In this document: piece by piece, positions 1 through 6,298 of the stretch
How the letters are laid out: every line of letters starts with the position of its first letter
How positions within the stretch are numbered: position 1 is the stretch's first letter
NCBI GenBank assembly: GCA_021442885.1
Contig: JABUVA010000013.1
Location: forward strand, 9,386-17,559
Reading direction: 5' to 3'
DNA length: 8,174 nucleotides
Source of the DNA: Methanobrevibacter sp.
GTDB taxonomy: Archaea; Methanobacteriota; Methanobacteria; Methanobacteriales; Methanobacteriaceae
Translations under genes and position numbers: made by a program
Notes under the pieces: generated by a model
The model's input: the letters and a program-made list of their open reading frames with translations, nothing else
What the model was told of the DNA's origin: nothing
Databases searched by the model: none

Positions 1-322
1 ATTAATTTTCACTTTTTATCAAAAAAATTTTATAAACACAATTTAATTATATTTTAATTTTCATCGTAAAAATACTCAATTTTGCTTTAGAATAATAAAG
101 AAAACTTTATTAATGTGTGGGTGTATAATATTATTATGGAAAGCCTTCTATAAGGCAAATGTATTGTTATATCATATGAAAATAATTATTTAACATTATT
201 TTAATAATTAAAATGAAATAAACTTAGTATTATTAATTTAAGGTTATTATATGTTCATATGAAATAATTAAACACTGGCTGTTGGAAAAAACTGAAATAT
301 ATTCGTAAATAAGGCGAGTATA
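1..322. other. AT-rich non-coding region upstream of the receiver-like gene
   Basis: No convincing gene is visible here: stop codons are dense in all frames and the longest ATG-started frame (113-193) is 26 codons without a ribosome binding site. A short perfect hairpin (GCCTT, 4-base loop, AAGGC) lies at 143-156, and an AT-only palindrome with 8-bp arms lies at 198-214. A 16-17 bp direct repeat is listed separately. A TATA-like stretch at about 294-302 would put a transcription start close to the ATG at 323, but TATA-like words are common in DNA this AT-rich, so this is weak. Confidence 0.5.
172..270. repeat. Imperfect direct repeat pair (TCATATGAAA(A)TAATTA)
   Basis: The 17 bases at 172-188 (TCATATGAAAATAATTA) recur at 255-270 with one A deleted (TCATATGAAATAATTA), copy starts 83 bp apart. 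Each copy contains the 8-bp palindrome TCATATGA; at the second copy it widens to TTCATATGAA (254-263). A partial third copy, ATGAAATAA, sits at 213-221. Both full copies are upstream of the receiver-like gene, so they could be regulator sites, but base composition alone makes such matches fairly likely. Confidence 0.45.
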
Positions 323-568
323 ATGTTTGATAAAGTTCTTATAGTTGACAAAGATTTAATTGAAGCTTTAGAATTAACAAATAGTCTAGAAGAATTAGGA
401 TATGAAGTTCTTGATGTTGTAGAAAGTGGAAAATTAGCTATGCAATATATTCTTGATATAAGGCCTGATTTTGTTGTTTTGAATATTGATCAAAACGATA
501 TTAGTATGATAGAATCGGCTGTAAACATGATTAAATCTTCAATTCCTATTGTCTATTGTGTTAAATAA
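323..568 (+). CDS. Truncated, degenerate response-regulator receiver-like protein
   Basis: The 81-residue product matches the first two thirds of a CheY-like receiver domain, typically near 120 residues. The beta1 strand with acidic turn is KVLIVDKD (4-11), then LEELGYEV (22-29), ESGKLAM (34-40), RPDFVVLNID (47-56), and PIVYCVK at the end, where receivers usually read PVIYLTA and continue through alpha4-beta5-alpha5. The phospho-accepting Asp is replaced by Asn54, and the second residue of the usual acidic pair is Lys10. The beta5 strand carrying the conserved Lys is absent. The protein is therefore unlikely to be phosphorylated and may not fold as a full receiver. No DNA-binding or kinase domain follows, and no frame in 569-733 continues the domain recognisably. 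The start fits because receivers begin a few residues before beta1; the upstream AAGGCGAG is only a weak ribosome binding site. It may be an expressed pseudo-receiver or a decaying N-terminus of a larger receiver-kinase protein. Its right-hand neighbour converges on it, so it is not in an operon. Confidence 0.6.
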   Translation: MFDKVLIVDKDLIEALELTNSLEELGYEVLDVVESGKLAMQYILDIRPDFVVLNIDQNDISMIESAVNMIKSSIPIVYCVK

Positions 569-733
569 AATAATTAGCTATAATCTAATAAATTTAATAA
601 TGCAGATAATTTTCCATATATGTTACTATTTTTTCAATGATTAAAAGTAAAAAAATAATGTTTTAGCTATTTAAATTACTTTTTAGTTAAATTATGGGGA
701 TTATAAAAGAAATTTAAAATTAAATAAATAAAA
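569..733. terminator. Convergent intergenic region with T-tracts on both strands
   Basis: Two genes end into this 165-bp AT-rich gap. Archaeal termination mainly uses oligo-T on the non-template strand. For the plus-strand receiver-like gene a run of six T lies at 629-634 and a run of five near 682-686. For the minus-strand zinc-ribbon gene a run of seven A on the plus strand at 649-655 reads as seven T in its transcript, about 80 bases after its stop. No stable GC hairpin accompanies them. No gene is visible here. Confidence 0.45.
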
Positions 734-2233
734 TTAGGATTCATCCATACAATCAGCTGCAAATTTACTAAGTAGTACAGCACATTTGTCAATTGTTTCT
801 GAATCTAATTTTACAGAGCCATATTTAATTTTATGTATTAGTTCATCTATAAATAAATCCTCATCAGTTAAAGGCATATTTATAACAACTACATTTTCAT
901 TAACAAAACCTACTAATGGTTCTACAAAGCAATTAACTATGTTATTTTCATTTAAGAAATTAATTAAATTTTCACCAAGTTGTAGTGATGTTTGTTTAAT
1001 TTTATTGTCTTTTGGGAATTTGGACTGTTTTGTAGTATATTTGAATGGTTTTGAGCTATTTGTATTTATGATTTGTTCTATTCTTTCCTCATCTTTTTCT
1101 TCTGCAATTAAATTGTTATCTAGTGTTGTTCCAGATTTTGGTGAGTATTTTTTAGAAATTATTTCATAGATTCCACTTGGACCGATAACTAAATGGTTTA
1201 TTCCTTTTTTAGAACCTGGGACTCTTACATCATAAAATACATAGTATTCTTCAGGAAGTGATAATAATTTGTCTCTGATGATTTTGGTTCTTTTTTTAAC
1301 TTCAACTTCATCTTTTCCTCGATAAAGTCCATATGCGATTAGAATAACGCCAACAATCAAAGTAATAATTCCAATTCCACTACCTACGAGTATTATCTCA
1401 GCAATACTTGCAATAATAAGAATAGCACCGATTATAATTAAGAGACTTTTAGTACTTGTAAGGGCGCTTGTTTCTTGTGCTATTGATTCTTTAAATTCTA
1501 ATTTGGATTGTAATTTATTTAAACTATCTAAATCTGTAAATTTCCTTAATGCTCCATTTCTAACTTCATCAGTCTCTTCAATTCCATAATATCTACTTAC
1601 ATTTTTATAAAACTTATTAATTAGATATTTTCTTAAAACATCATAATCATTAGTTTTAGGGAGCATAAATTCTTTTTCAAATTTTTTACGTGTAGATTTT
1701 GGAATTACAGTTTTTGCTGTTTTTATATTTTCAGCTTGTTTATTAAGATTTTCTTCTTTTTGTTCTTGATTTAAATTTTCATCAAGTCGGCTTTCTGAGA
1801 AGAAACTTCCTATTTTCCCTGATAGTGATTTACCATAATTGGATTTTTGAGCATTACCTTCTATTTGTCCTTTTTGCCCTGCTGATTGTTTAACTTCTCT
1901 TTGGTTCTTATTTTTTTGATTTTCTTTATCTGCAATGATTTTATCAATATCTTCATTTAGATATTCATCTACATATCTTAAAGATCCTCCACAACTTTCA
2001 CATTCATAATTTAATATGTTGTCTGATGGACGGAGTGCATATTTCAATCCACAGTCAACACAGTAAGTTATATTGGAATTTTGTGGGGTGGTTGCAGTAT
2101 TATCAATTTTAGGAGTTGAACCATCACATAATTCTAATTCTCCTGTGCAAGAAGTACATTCATAGGTACTAATATCATCAGTATCCTCAAGCCGATATTT
2201 TGCACCACATTTCTTACAACACACAACTTTCAT
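734..2233 (-). CDS. Membrane protein with twin zinc ribbons and a degenerate NERD-like domain
   Basis: The 499-residue protein has a clear modular layout. Two N-terminal zinc ribbons use C6-x2-C9/C26-x2-C29 and C58-x2-C61/C78-x2-C81; each has 16 residues between its knuckles and similar flanking residues, suggesting internal duplication. A polar, low-complexity linker rich in N, K, Q and E runs about 92-175, then a mostly helical stretch about 180-255 that I do not recognise. Two hydrophobic helices (about 264-283 and 286-304) with a very short turn form a membrane hairpin, leaving both ends on the same, probably cytoplasmic, side. Residues about 310-455 resemble the nuclease-related NERD domain: YYVFYDVRVPG (330-340), INHLVIGPSGIYEI (345-358), SKK (360-362), and a later Q-rich helix with LGENLINFL before FVEPLVGFVNENVVV. 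The family positions for D in IDH and E in IExK appear as Asn346 and Ile359, while Lys361 remains, so nuclease activity is doubtful. The function is unknown; binding of a nucleic acid or protein at the membrane is a guess. It seems monocistronic, with a palindrome-framed promoter. The ATG is within that palindrome and has no strong ribosome binding site. Confidence 0.85.
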   Translation of the reverse strand: MKVVCCKKCGAKYRLEDTDDISTYECTSCTGELELCDGSTPKIDNTATTPQNSNITYCVDCGLKYALRPSDNILNYECESCGGSLRYVDEYLNEDIDKIIADKENQKNKNQREVKQSAGQKGQIEGNAQKSNYGKSLSGKIGSFFSESRLDENLNQEQKEENLNKQAENIKTAKTVIPKSTRKKFEKEFMLPKTNDYDVLRKYLINKFYKNVSRYYGIEETDEVRNGALRKFTDLDSLNKLQSKLEFKESIAQETSALTSTKSLLIIIGAILIIASIAEIILVGSGIGIITLIVGVILIAYGLYRGKDEVEVKKRTKIIRDKLLSLPEEYYVFYDVRVPGSKKGINHLVIGPSGIYEIISKKYSPKSGTTLDNNLIAEEKDEERIEQIINTNSSKPFKYTTKQSKFPKDNKIKQTSLQLGENLINFLNENNIVNCFVEPLVGFVNENVVVINMPLTDEDLFIDELIHKIKYGSVKLDSETIDKCAVLLSKFAADCMDES

Positions 2234-2285
2234 ATTAATCCCAATAATTTATTTGTAATATATATTTATTTTATTGGGTTAATAT
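2232..2285. promoter_or_regulatory. Long inverted repeat framing the promoter of the zinc-ribbon/NERD gene
   Basis: The left arm ATATTAATCCCAATAA (2232-2247) is the reverse complement of the right arm TTATTGGGTTAATAT (2271-2285) apart from one extra T at 2239, giving 15 paired positions including a CCC/GGG core. The 23-bp spacer (2248-2270) holds the TATA-like sequence of the minus-strand gene, and the left arm includes two bases of its ATG. Only the left arm would lie in the transcript, so a DNA operator for a dimeric regulator is likelier than an RNA hairpin. No known operator was recognised. Confidence 0.65.
2255..2267 (-). promoter_or_regulatory. Predicted TATA box of the zinc-ribbon/NERD gene
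   Basis: On the minus strand this reads AAATATATATTAC, resembling an archaeal TATA element. Initiation about 25 bases downstream would fall within a few bases of the ATG at 2233, implying a leaderless or nearly leaderless mRNA. That agrees with the lack of a good ribosome binding site. The position in the centre of the inverted repeat supports it being the real core promoter. Confidence 0.5.
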
Positions 2286-2354
2286 TATATAACTTTTTAT
2301 TTTAATTGATATTTTAAAGCAATTTCATATTTTTTTTTAAAAATTGTATTTAAA
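2286..2354 (-). terminator. Probable termination region of the prenyltransferase gene
   Basis: On the minus strand, a run of five T follows the prenyltransferase stop at once, inside an imperfect AT hairpin whose arms are CAATTT (2320-2325) and AAATTG (2341-2346). Structure and T-run are both modest, so the assignment is tentative. Nothing coding is visible. Confidence 0.3.
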
Positions 2355-3200
2355 TTATAATAATGAACCAACAACAAATGCAACAAAAGCAATTAACATT
2401 CCTATTTTTAAATATTTTGATACTTTATGGCAGTTCTCAGGGGTCTGGCTTTTTAATATTAAAATAGCAGAATATAAGAATATTATGACAGATATTATAA
2501 TGATTATAAGATAATAAATTGAAAATATGTTGTTTATGTAAAGTATTGGACAAAGAGCACAGGTTATAACAATCAATATAGCTGTTATGATTGCAGAAGG
2601 TTTCTCACCGTAGAGTATTGGAAATGTTCTAGCTCCTTCTATTTTATCTCCCTCCATATCCTCAATATCTTTTGTTATTTCACGTGCAATAGTCATTAAA
2701 CATGCGAAAAATCCTAAGTAATATCCAACGGTGATGATGTGGGGGTTATTTAATGTATATCCACCATATATGAAGCTTAAACCTGTTATAAAACCTACAA
2801 TAAAATTTCCAATTAGAGGGGTTGATTTAAATATTTTTGCATATAAATAAAGGACAATTAGTGCAAATATTACAATTATAAGTGTAATTAGGTTTTTTGT
2901 AATAAGATAGTTAATCATTTGTACTATTATTGCTCCTGCAAATAATAAGTAAGCATAATTTCGCCCACCATTTCGTGATATTCTTCCTGAAGGCAATACT
3001 CTATTTGGACGATTTACACAATCAATTTCATAATCAAAGTAATCATTTATAACATTACCTGCACTTATTGCAAAAAATACTACAATTATAGCTAAAACAA
3101 CTGGTATTGTAAATTGTAAATCAATTATTGCTAAAAGAATAATAGATAATAAAGCCATTAATACATTTCCAGGTCTTATAATTTCTATATATGGGTTCAT
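2355..3200 (-). CDS. Digeranylgeranylglyceryl phosphate synthase (UbiA family)
   Basis: This 281-residue integral membrane protein, with about eight or nine hydrophobic helices, is a UbiA-superfamily prenyltransferase. The first metal/diphosphate motif is NDYFDYEID (52-60), followed by NRPNRVLPSGRIS (63-75). The second is REITKDIEDMEGD (173-185) followed by GARTFPILYG (189-198). The KDIEDMEGD form and full archaeal length fit (S)-2,3-di-O-geranylgeranylglyceryl phosphate synthase, which transfers the second geranylgeranyl chain onto geranylgeranylglyceryl phosphate at the cytoplasmic membrane, with Mg2+, in archaeol lipid synthesis. Other UbiA functions such as quinone or haem pathways are less likely in this kind of methanogen, but family sequence alone does not exclude them. 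The ATG at 3200 is preceded by a weak GGAAG site (3207-3211). It diverges from the inositol phosphate synthase gene, whose product serves the same lipids. Confidence 0.88.
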   Translation of the reverse strand: MNPYIEIIRPGNVLMALLSIILLAIIDLQFTIPVVLAIIVVFFAISAGNVINDYFDYEIDCVNRPNRVLPSGRISRNGGRNYAYLLFAGAIIVQMINYLITKNLITLIIVIFALIVLYLYAKIFKSTPLIGNFIVGFITGLSFIYGGYTLNNPHIITVGYYLGFFACLMTIAREITKDIEDMEGDKIEGARTFPILYGEKPSAIITAILIVITCALCPILYINNIFSIYYLIIIIISVIIFLYSAILILKSQTPENCHKVSKYLKIGMLIAFVAFVVGSLL

Positions 3201-3272
3201 TTTTTACTTCCTTTAATTTTTAATTAGGTTTCTCATATCATTATTAATTATATTATTTCATATATTATAAAG

Positions 3273-3292
3273 TAACTTTTATTAACTTTTAT
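3273..3292. repeat. Two tandem copies of TAACTTTTAT in the divergent promoter
   Basis: TAACTTTTAT at 3273-3282 is repeated exactly and without a gap at 3283-3292. The period of 10 bp is about one helical turn, so both copies face the same side of the DNA. They sit between the TATA candidates of the two divergent genes. They may be paired regulator sites, or TATA-like/BRE sequence on the minus strand, where they read ATAAAAGTTA. Confidence 0.5.
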
Positions 3293-3340
3293 AAACAAAT
3301 ATTTTTATGATTTAAATATAATTCTTATACATATTTAGTG

Positions 3341-3344
3341 GGTG
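3341..3344 (+). promoter_or_regulatory. Ribosome binding site deciding a TTG start for ino1
   Basis: GGTG is complementary to the anti-Shine-Dalgarno core and lies five bases before TTG 3350. The competing GTG codon at 3338 overlaps this region and would have no site of its own. This favours initiation at TTG. Confidence 0.6.
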
Positions 3345-3349
3345 TTAAA

Positions 3350-4444
3350 TTGAATAAAATAAAAATAGCTATTGTGGGCATGGGAAACTGTGCAAGCTCA
3401 TTAATTCAAGGAATACATTATTATGAGGATAATAATTCTAAAGAAGCTATAGGTCTAATGCATTGGGATATTGGTGGATATACTCCAAATGATATTGAAG
3501 TAGTAGCTGCTTTTGATGTTGATAAAAGAAAAGTAGGTAAAAGTATTGATGAGGCTATTTTTGCTAAGCCTAACTGCACAACTGTTTTTCAAGAAGATAT
3601 TCCAAATTATGATGTAGAAGTTAAAATGGGGCATGTTTTAGATGGTGTTGCAGATCATATGTCTAACTATGATGAAGATTATACATTTGTTGTAAGCAAG
3701 CAAGAACCTGTAGATGTTGTTAAAGAACTTAAAGATAGTGGTGCTGAAATTCTTGTAAATTATCTTCCTGTTGGTTCTGAAAAAGCAGCTAGATTTTATG
3801 CAGAATGTGCATTAGATGCAGGAATAGCTTATATTAATTGTATGCCTGTTTTTATTGTTAGTGATCCAGAATGGGATGCTAAATTCAAAGAAAAAGGAAT
3901 CCCTATTGTAGGGGATGATATTAAAGCACAAATTGGAGCTACTATCACTCATAGAACATTAGCTAATTTATTTAAAGATAGGGGAGTTAAACTTGATAGA
4001 ACTTATCAAATTAACACTGGTGGAAACACTGATTTTTTAAACATGCTTAATAGAGATAGATTAGATTCTAAAAAAGTATCTAAAACAGAAGCAGTTCAAT
4101 CTGTTCTAGATGAGAGAATGGATGATAGAGATATTCATATTGGGCCAAGTGATTATGTTCCATGGCAAGAAGATAATAAATTATGCTTCTTAAGAATGGA
4201 AGGACGTACATTTGGTGATGTTCCAATGAACATAGAACTTAGGTTAAGTGTTGAAGACTCTCCAAACTCTGCAGGTTGTGTTATTGATGCAATTAGATGT
4301 TGTAAATTAGGTCTTGAAAGAGGAATTGGGGGACAGTTGACTTCAATTTCAGCATATACTATGAAACATCCACCTATTCAATTTAATGACGATGAAGCTT
4401 ATGAAAATGTTGAACGATTTATTGAAGGAGAATTAGAAAGATAA
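3350..4444 (+). CDS. ino1: myo-Inositol-1-phosphate synthase (inositol-3-phosphate synthase)
   Basis: The enzyme isomerises and cyclises D-glucose 6-phosphate to 1L-myo-inositol 1-phosphate with tightly bound NAD. In methanogenic archaea this product is the precursor of archaetidylinositol lipids. The 364-residue protein has the short archaeal length. Counting from the TTG start, the Rossmann glycine motif is AIVGMGNCASSL (7-18); then follow GGYTPNDIEVVAAFDVD (42-58), the conserved VGDDIKAQIGAT (187-198), NTGGNTDFLN (222-231), SPNSAG (304-309) and AYTMKHPP (335-342). I chose TTG 3350 because GGTG (3341-3344) lies five bases before it and the family N-terminus is near MNKIKIAIVG. The in-frame GTG at 3338 would add four residues, has no ribosome binding site, and may lie upstream of the predicted transcription start; it remains possible. 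The gene diverges from the lipid prenyltransferase gene and appears monocistronic. Confidence 0.93.
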   Translation: MNKIKIAIVGMGNCASSLIQGIHYYEDNNSKEAIGLMHWDIGGYTPNDIEVVAAFDVDKRKVGKSIDEAIFAKPNCTTVFQEDIPNYDVEVKMGHVLDGVADHMSNYDEDYTFVVSKQEPVDVVKELKDSGAEILVNYLPVGSEKAARFYAECALDAGIAYINCMPVFIVSDPEWDAKFKEKGIPIVGDDIKAQIGATITHRTLANLFKDRGVKLDRTYQINTGGNTDFLNMLNRDRLDSKKVSKTEAVQSVLDERMDDRDIHIGPSDYVPWQEDNKLCFLRMEGRTFGDVPMNIELRLSVEDSPNSAGCVIDAIRCCKLGLERGIGGQLTSISAYTMKHPPIQFNDDEAYENVERFIEGELER

Positions 4445-4541
4445 AATATTTTAATATCATATTAACATATATTAATATATCTGTTATTTTAATGTAATAA
4501 CTTTCTTTATTTTTTAATAAAATTAATGAGAGGTGTAATTT
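4445..4541 (+). promoter_or_regulatory. ino1-pycB intergenic region with TATA-like palindrome and T-tract
   Basis: A perfect 14-bp AT palindrome, ATATATTAATATAT (4467-4480), is the best TATA candidate for pycB and would give a leader of roughly 45 bases. TTATT-TTTT-AATAA (4507-4520) contains six consecutive T and could terminate ino1 transcripts, but it would lie downstream of the predicted pycB start site, so one of the two assignments may be wrong or ino1 transcripts may read through. Confidence 0.4.
4531..4535 (+). promoter_or_regulatory. Strong ribosome binding site of pycB
   Basis: AGGTG, within GAGAGGTG, lies six bases before the ATG at 4542. It is the best Shine-Dalgarno match in the window and suggests efficient translation. 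Confidence 0.8.
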
Positions 4542-6254
4542 ATGAAAAAAGTTAAATTTACTGAAACAGCCCTTAGAGATGCACACCAATCTCTCTTAGC
4601 TACTAGAATGAGGACTCGTGATATGGTTCCAATAGCTGAGGAACTAGATAATGTGGGCTATTATTCAATTGAAGCATGGGGCGGAGCTACATTTGATACA
4701 TGTATTAGATATTTAAATGAAGACCCATGGGATAGATTAAGACAATTAAAATCTGAAATAACAAAAACTCCAATTCAAATGCTTATAAGAGGTCAGAATC
4801 TTGTAGGATATAAGCATTATCCTGATGATATTGTAACAAAGTTTGTTGAAAAATCATATGAAAACGGTGTAGATATATTTAGAATATTTGATGCTTTAAA
4901 TGATATTCGTAATATGAAACAAAGTATTAAAGCTGCTAAAAATGCAGGTGCTCAAGTACAAGGTACTATTAGTTACACAATAAGTCCTGTTCATAGTTTA
5001 GATGACTTTGTAGAACTTGCAAAAGAACTTGAAGCATTAGATTGTGATTCAGTAGCTATTAAAGATATGGCTGGATTACTAAAACCTGCTGATGCATATG
5101 ATTTAGTTTCAAGATTAAAAGAAGAAACGGACTTGCTCGTTGATTTACACTGTCATTGTACTAGTGGAATGACTCCTATTAGTTATTATGCTGCTTGTCA
5201 AGCTGGTGTTGATATTTTAGACACTGCAATATCTCCAATTTCATGGGGAACAAGTCAACCTCCAACAGAAAGTATGGTTGCAGCACTACAAGGAACTCCT
5301 TATGATACAGGTATAGATTTAAGTCTTTTAAATCAGATTAAACAATATTTCGATAAAATTAGAGAGAAATATTTATCATTACTTGATCCAATATCTGAAA
5401 AAATTGATACTGATGTTTTATTATATCAAATTCCTGGTGGAATGCTTTCAAATTTAATTTCACAACTTAAAGAACAAAATGCTCTTGATAGATATAAAGA
5501 TGTATTAGAAGAAATGCCTCGTGTAAGAGAAGATATGGGATATCCTCCTCTTGTAACTCCAACAAGCCAAATTGTAGGTATACAAGCTGTAATGAATATT
5601 CTTGGTGGAGAAAGGTATAAAACAGTTTCTAATGAAGTTAAAGAGTATATGAAAGGAAATTATGGAAAACCACCAGCTGATGTTAATAAAAAAATTGCAG
5701 AAAAAATCATTGGTGATGAAGAAGTTATTACTTGCAGACCTGCTGATTTACTTGAACCTGAATTTGATAAATACAAAACTGAAGGTACAGAAGCAGGATT
5801 TATCAAAAGTGATGAAGATGTTTTAACTTATGCATTATATCCAGCTATTGCACCTAAATTCTTAAAAGGTGAAGGAACAGAAGAAGAACTTAAAGCTGTT
5901 ACCATTCCAGAAGAAGGTAATGAAATAGCTATTCCAACTCAATATAATGTTGAAGTTGACGGGGATTTATATGAAGTTAAAATAATGCCTACTGGTTTTA
6001 TGGAGATTGAAGAAACTGATGATAAAACATTTGAACCAGTTGAAGGTGGAGTTTACTCTTCAATGCAAGGAATGGTTATTAAATTAACTGTTAATGTTGG
6101 CGACAGAGTTACTGAAGGTTCTACAATAGCTGTTATTGAAGCTATGAAAATGGAAAACGATGTTCAATCTGAAGTAGATGGTATTGTTAAAGATATTTTC
6201 GTAGAACCTGGTGATGCTGTAAGTGCTGGAGATATTTTAATGGTTATTGAATAA
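4542..6254 (+). CDS. pycB: Pyruvate carboxylase subunit B (carboxyltransferase plus biotin carrier)
   Basis: This 570-residue subunit transfers the carboxyl group from carboxybiotin to pyruvate, giving oxaloacetate for the incomplete reductive citric acid cycle and amino acid synthesis in methanogens. The HMGL-like TIM-barrel (about 4-265) shows TALRDAHQSLLATRMRT (9-25) with metal ligand Asp13, the carbamylated-lysine motif AIKDMAG (172-178, Lys174), and metal ligands in DLHCHCTSG (201-209, His203 and His205). The conserved PYC/OADA domain covers about 280-475, with IPGGMLSNL (297-305). The C-terminal biotinyl domain (about 497-570) carries EAMKMEND (533-540) with biotinylated Lys536. The family also includes oxaloacetate decarboxylase alpha and methylmalonyl-CoA carboxytransferase subunits. 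No sodium-pump beta or gamma subunit genes lie nearby, which with the archaeal context favours pyruvate carboxylase. The ATP-dependent biotin carboxylase PycA is not in this window; in Methanothermobacter it is encoded elsewhere, with biotin ligase. Start and ribosome binding site are unambiguous. Confidence 0.93.
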   Translation: MKKVKFTETALRDAHQSLLATRMRTRDMVPIAEELDNVGYYSIEAWGGATFDTCIRYLNEDPWDRLRQLKSEITKTPIQMLIRGQNLVGYKHYPDDIVTKFVEKSYENGVDIFRIFDALNDIRNMKQSIKAAKNAGAQVQGTISYTISPVHSLDDFVELAKELEALDCDSVAIKDMAGLLKPADAYDLVSRLKEETDLLVDLHCHCTSGMTPISYYAACQAGVDILDTAISPISWGTSQPPTESMVAALQGTPYDTGIDLSLLNQIKQYFDKIREKYLSLLDPISEKIDTDVLLYQIPGGMLSNLISQLKEQNALDRYKDVLEEMPRVREDMGYPPLVTPTSQIVGIQAVMNILGGERYKTVSNEVKEYMKGNYGKPPADVNKKIAEKIIGDEEVITCRPADLLEPEFDKYKTEGTEAGFIKSDEDVLTYALYPAIAPKFLKGEGTEEELKAVTIPEEGNEIAIPTQYNVEVDGDLYEVKIMPTGFMEIEETDDKTFEPVEGGVYSSMQGMVIKLTVNVGDRVTEGSTIAVIEAMKMENDVQSEVDGIVKDIFVEPGDAVSAGDILMVIE

Positions 6255-6280
6255 ATGACCATTTACCTCTCATTTTTTTT
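6253..6280 (+). terminator. Terminator after pycB
   Basis: A weak hairpin, AAATGA (6253-6258) with TCATTT (6270-6275), overlaps a run of eight T at 6273-6280. The T-run is a credible archaeal termination signal between pycB and the convergent queC. On the opposite strand, five T in the queC transcript (6292-6296) follow its stop directly. Confidence 0.6.
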
Positions 6281-6298
6281 AAATCTTTTAGAAAAAGT

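Larger units (their letters stand above)
3201..3349. promoter_or_regulatory. Divergent promoter region between prenyltransferase and inositol-phosphate synthase genes
   Basis: The 149-bp AT-rich gap must carry promoters for both genes. Leftwards, CTTTATAATATATG on the minus strand (about 3259-3272) is a TATA-like candidate giving a leader of roughly 40 bases. Rightwards, TTTAAATATA (3311-3320) would start transcription near 3340, just before the GGTG ribosome binding site at 3341-3344. Exact boxes are uncertain because TATA-like words are frequent here. Confidence 0.55.

Noticed and set aside
113..193. A 26-codon ATG-started frame in the left non-coding region
   Set aside because: There is no ribosome binding site and no recognisable peptide; such a length is expected by chance.
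198..214. An AT palindrome with 8-bp arms around one central base
   Set aside because: It is made only of A and T in DNA that is almost entirely A and T, so it is not distinguishable from chance.
558..642. Continuation of the receiver domain in a shifted frame after the stop
   Set aside because: The shifted frame is open for under 30 codons, but its translation does not resemble the missing alpha4-beta5-alpha5 portion, so a simple frameshift is not supported.
786..1169. A 127-codon plus-strand open frame
   Set aside because: It lies antisense within the zinc-ribbon/NERD gene, has no ribosome binding site, and its product resembles no protein; the minus-strand frame has clear domains.
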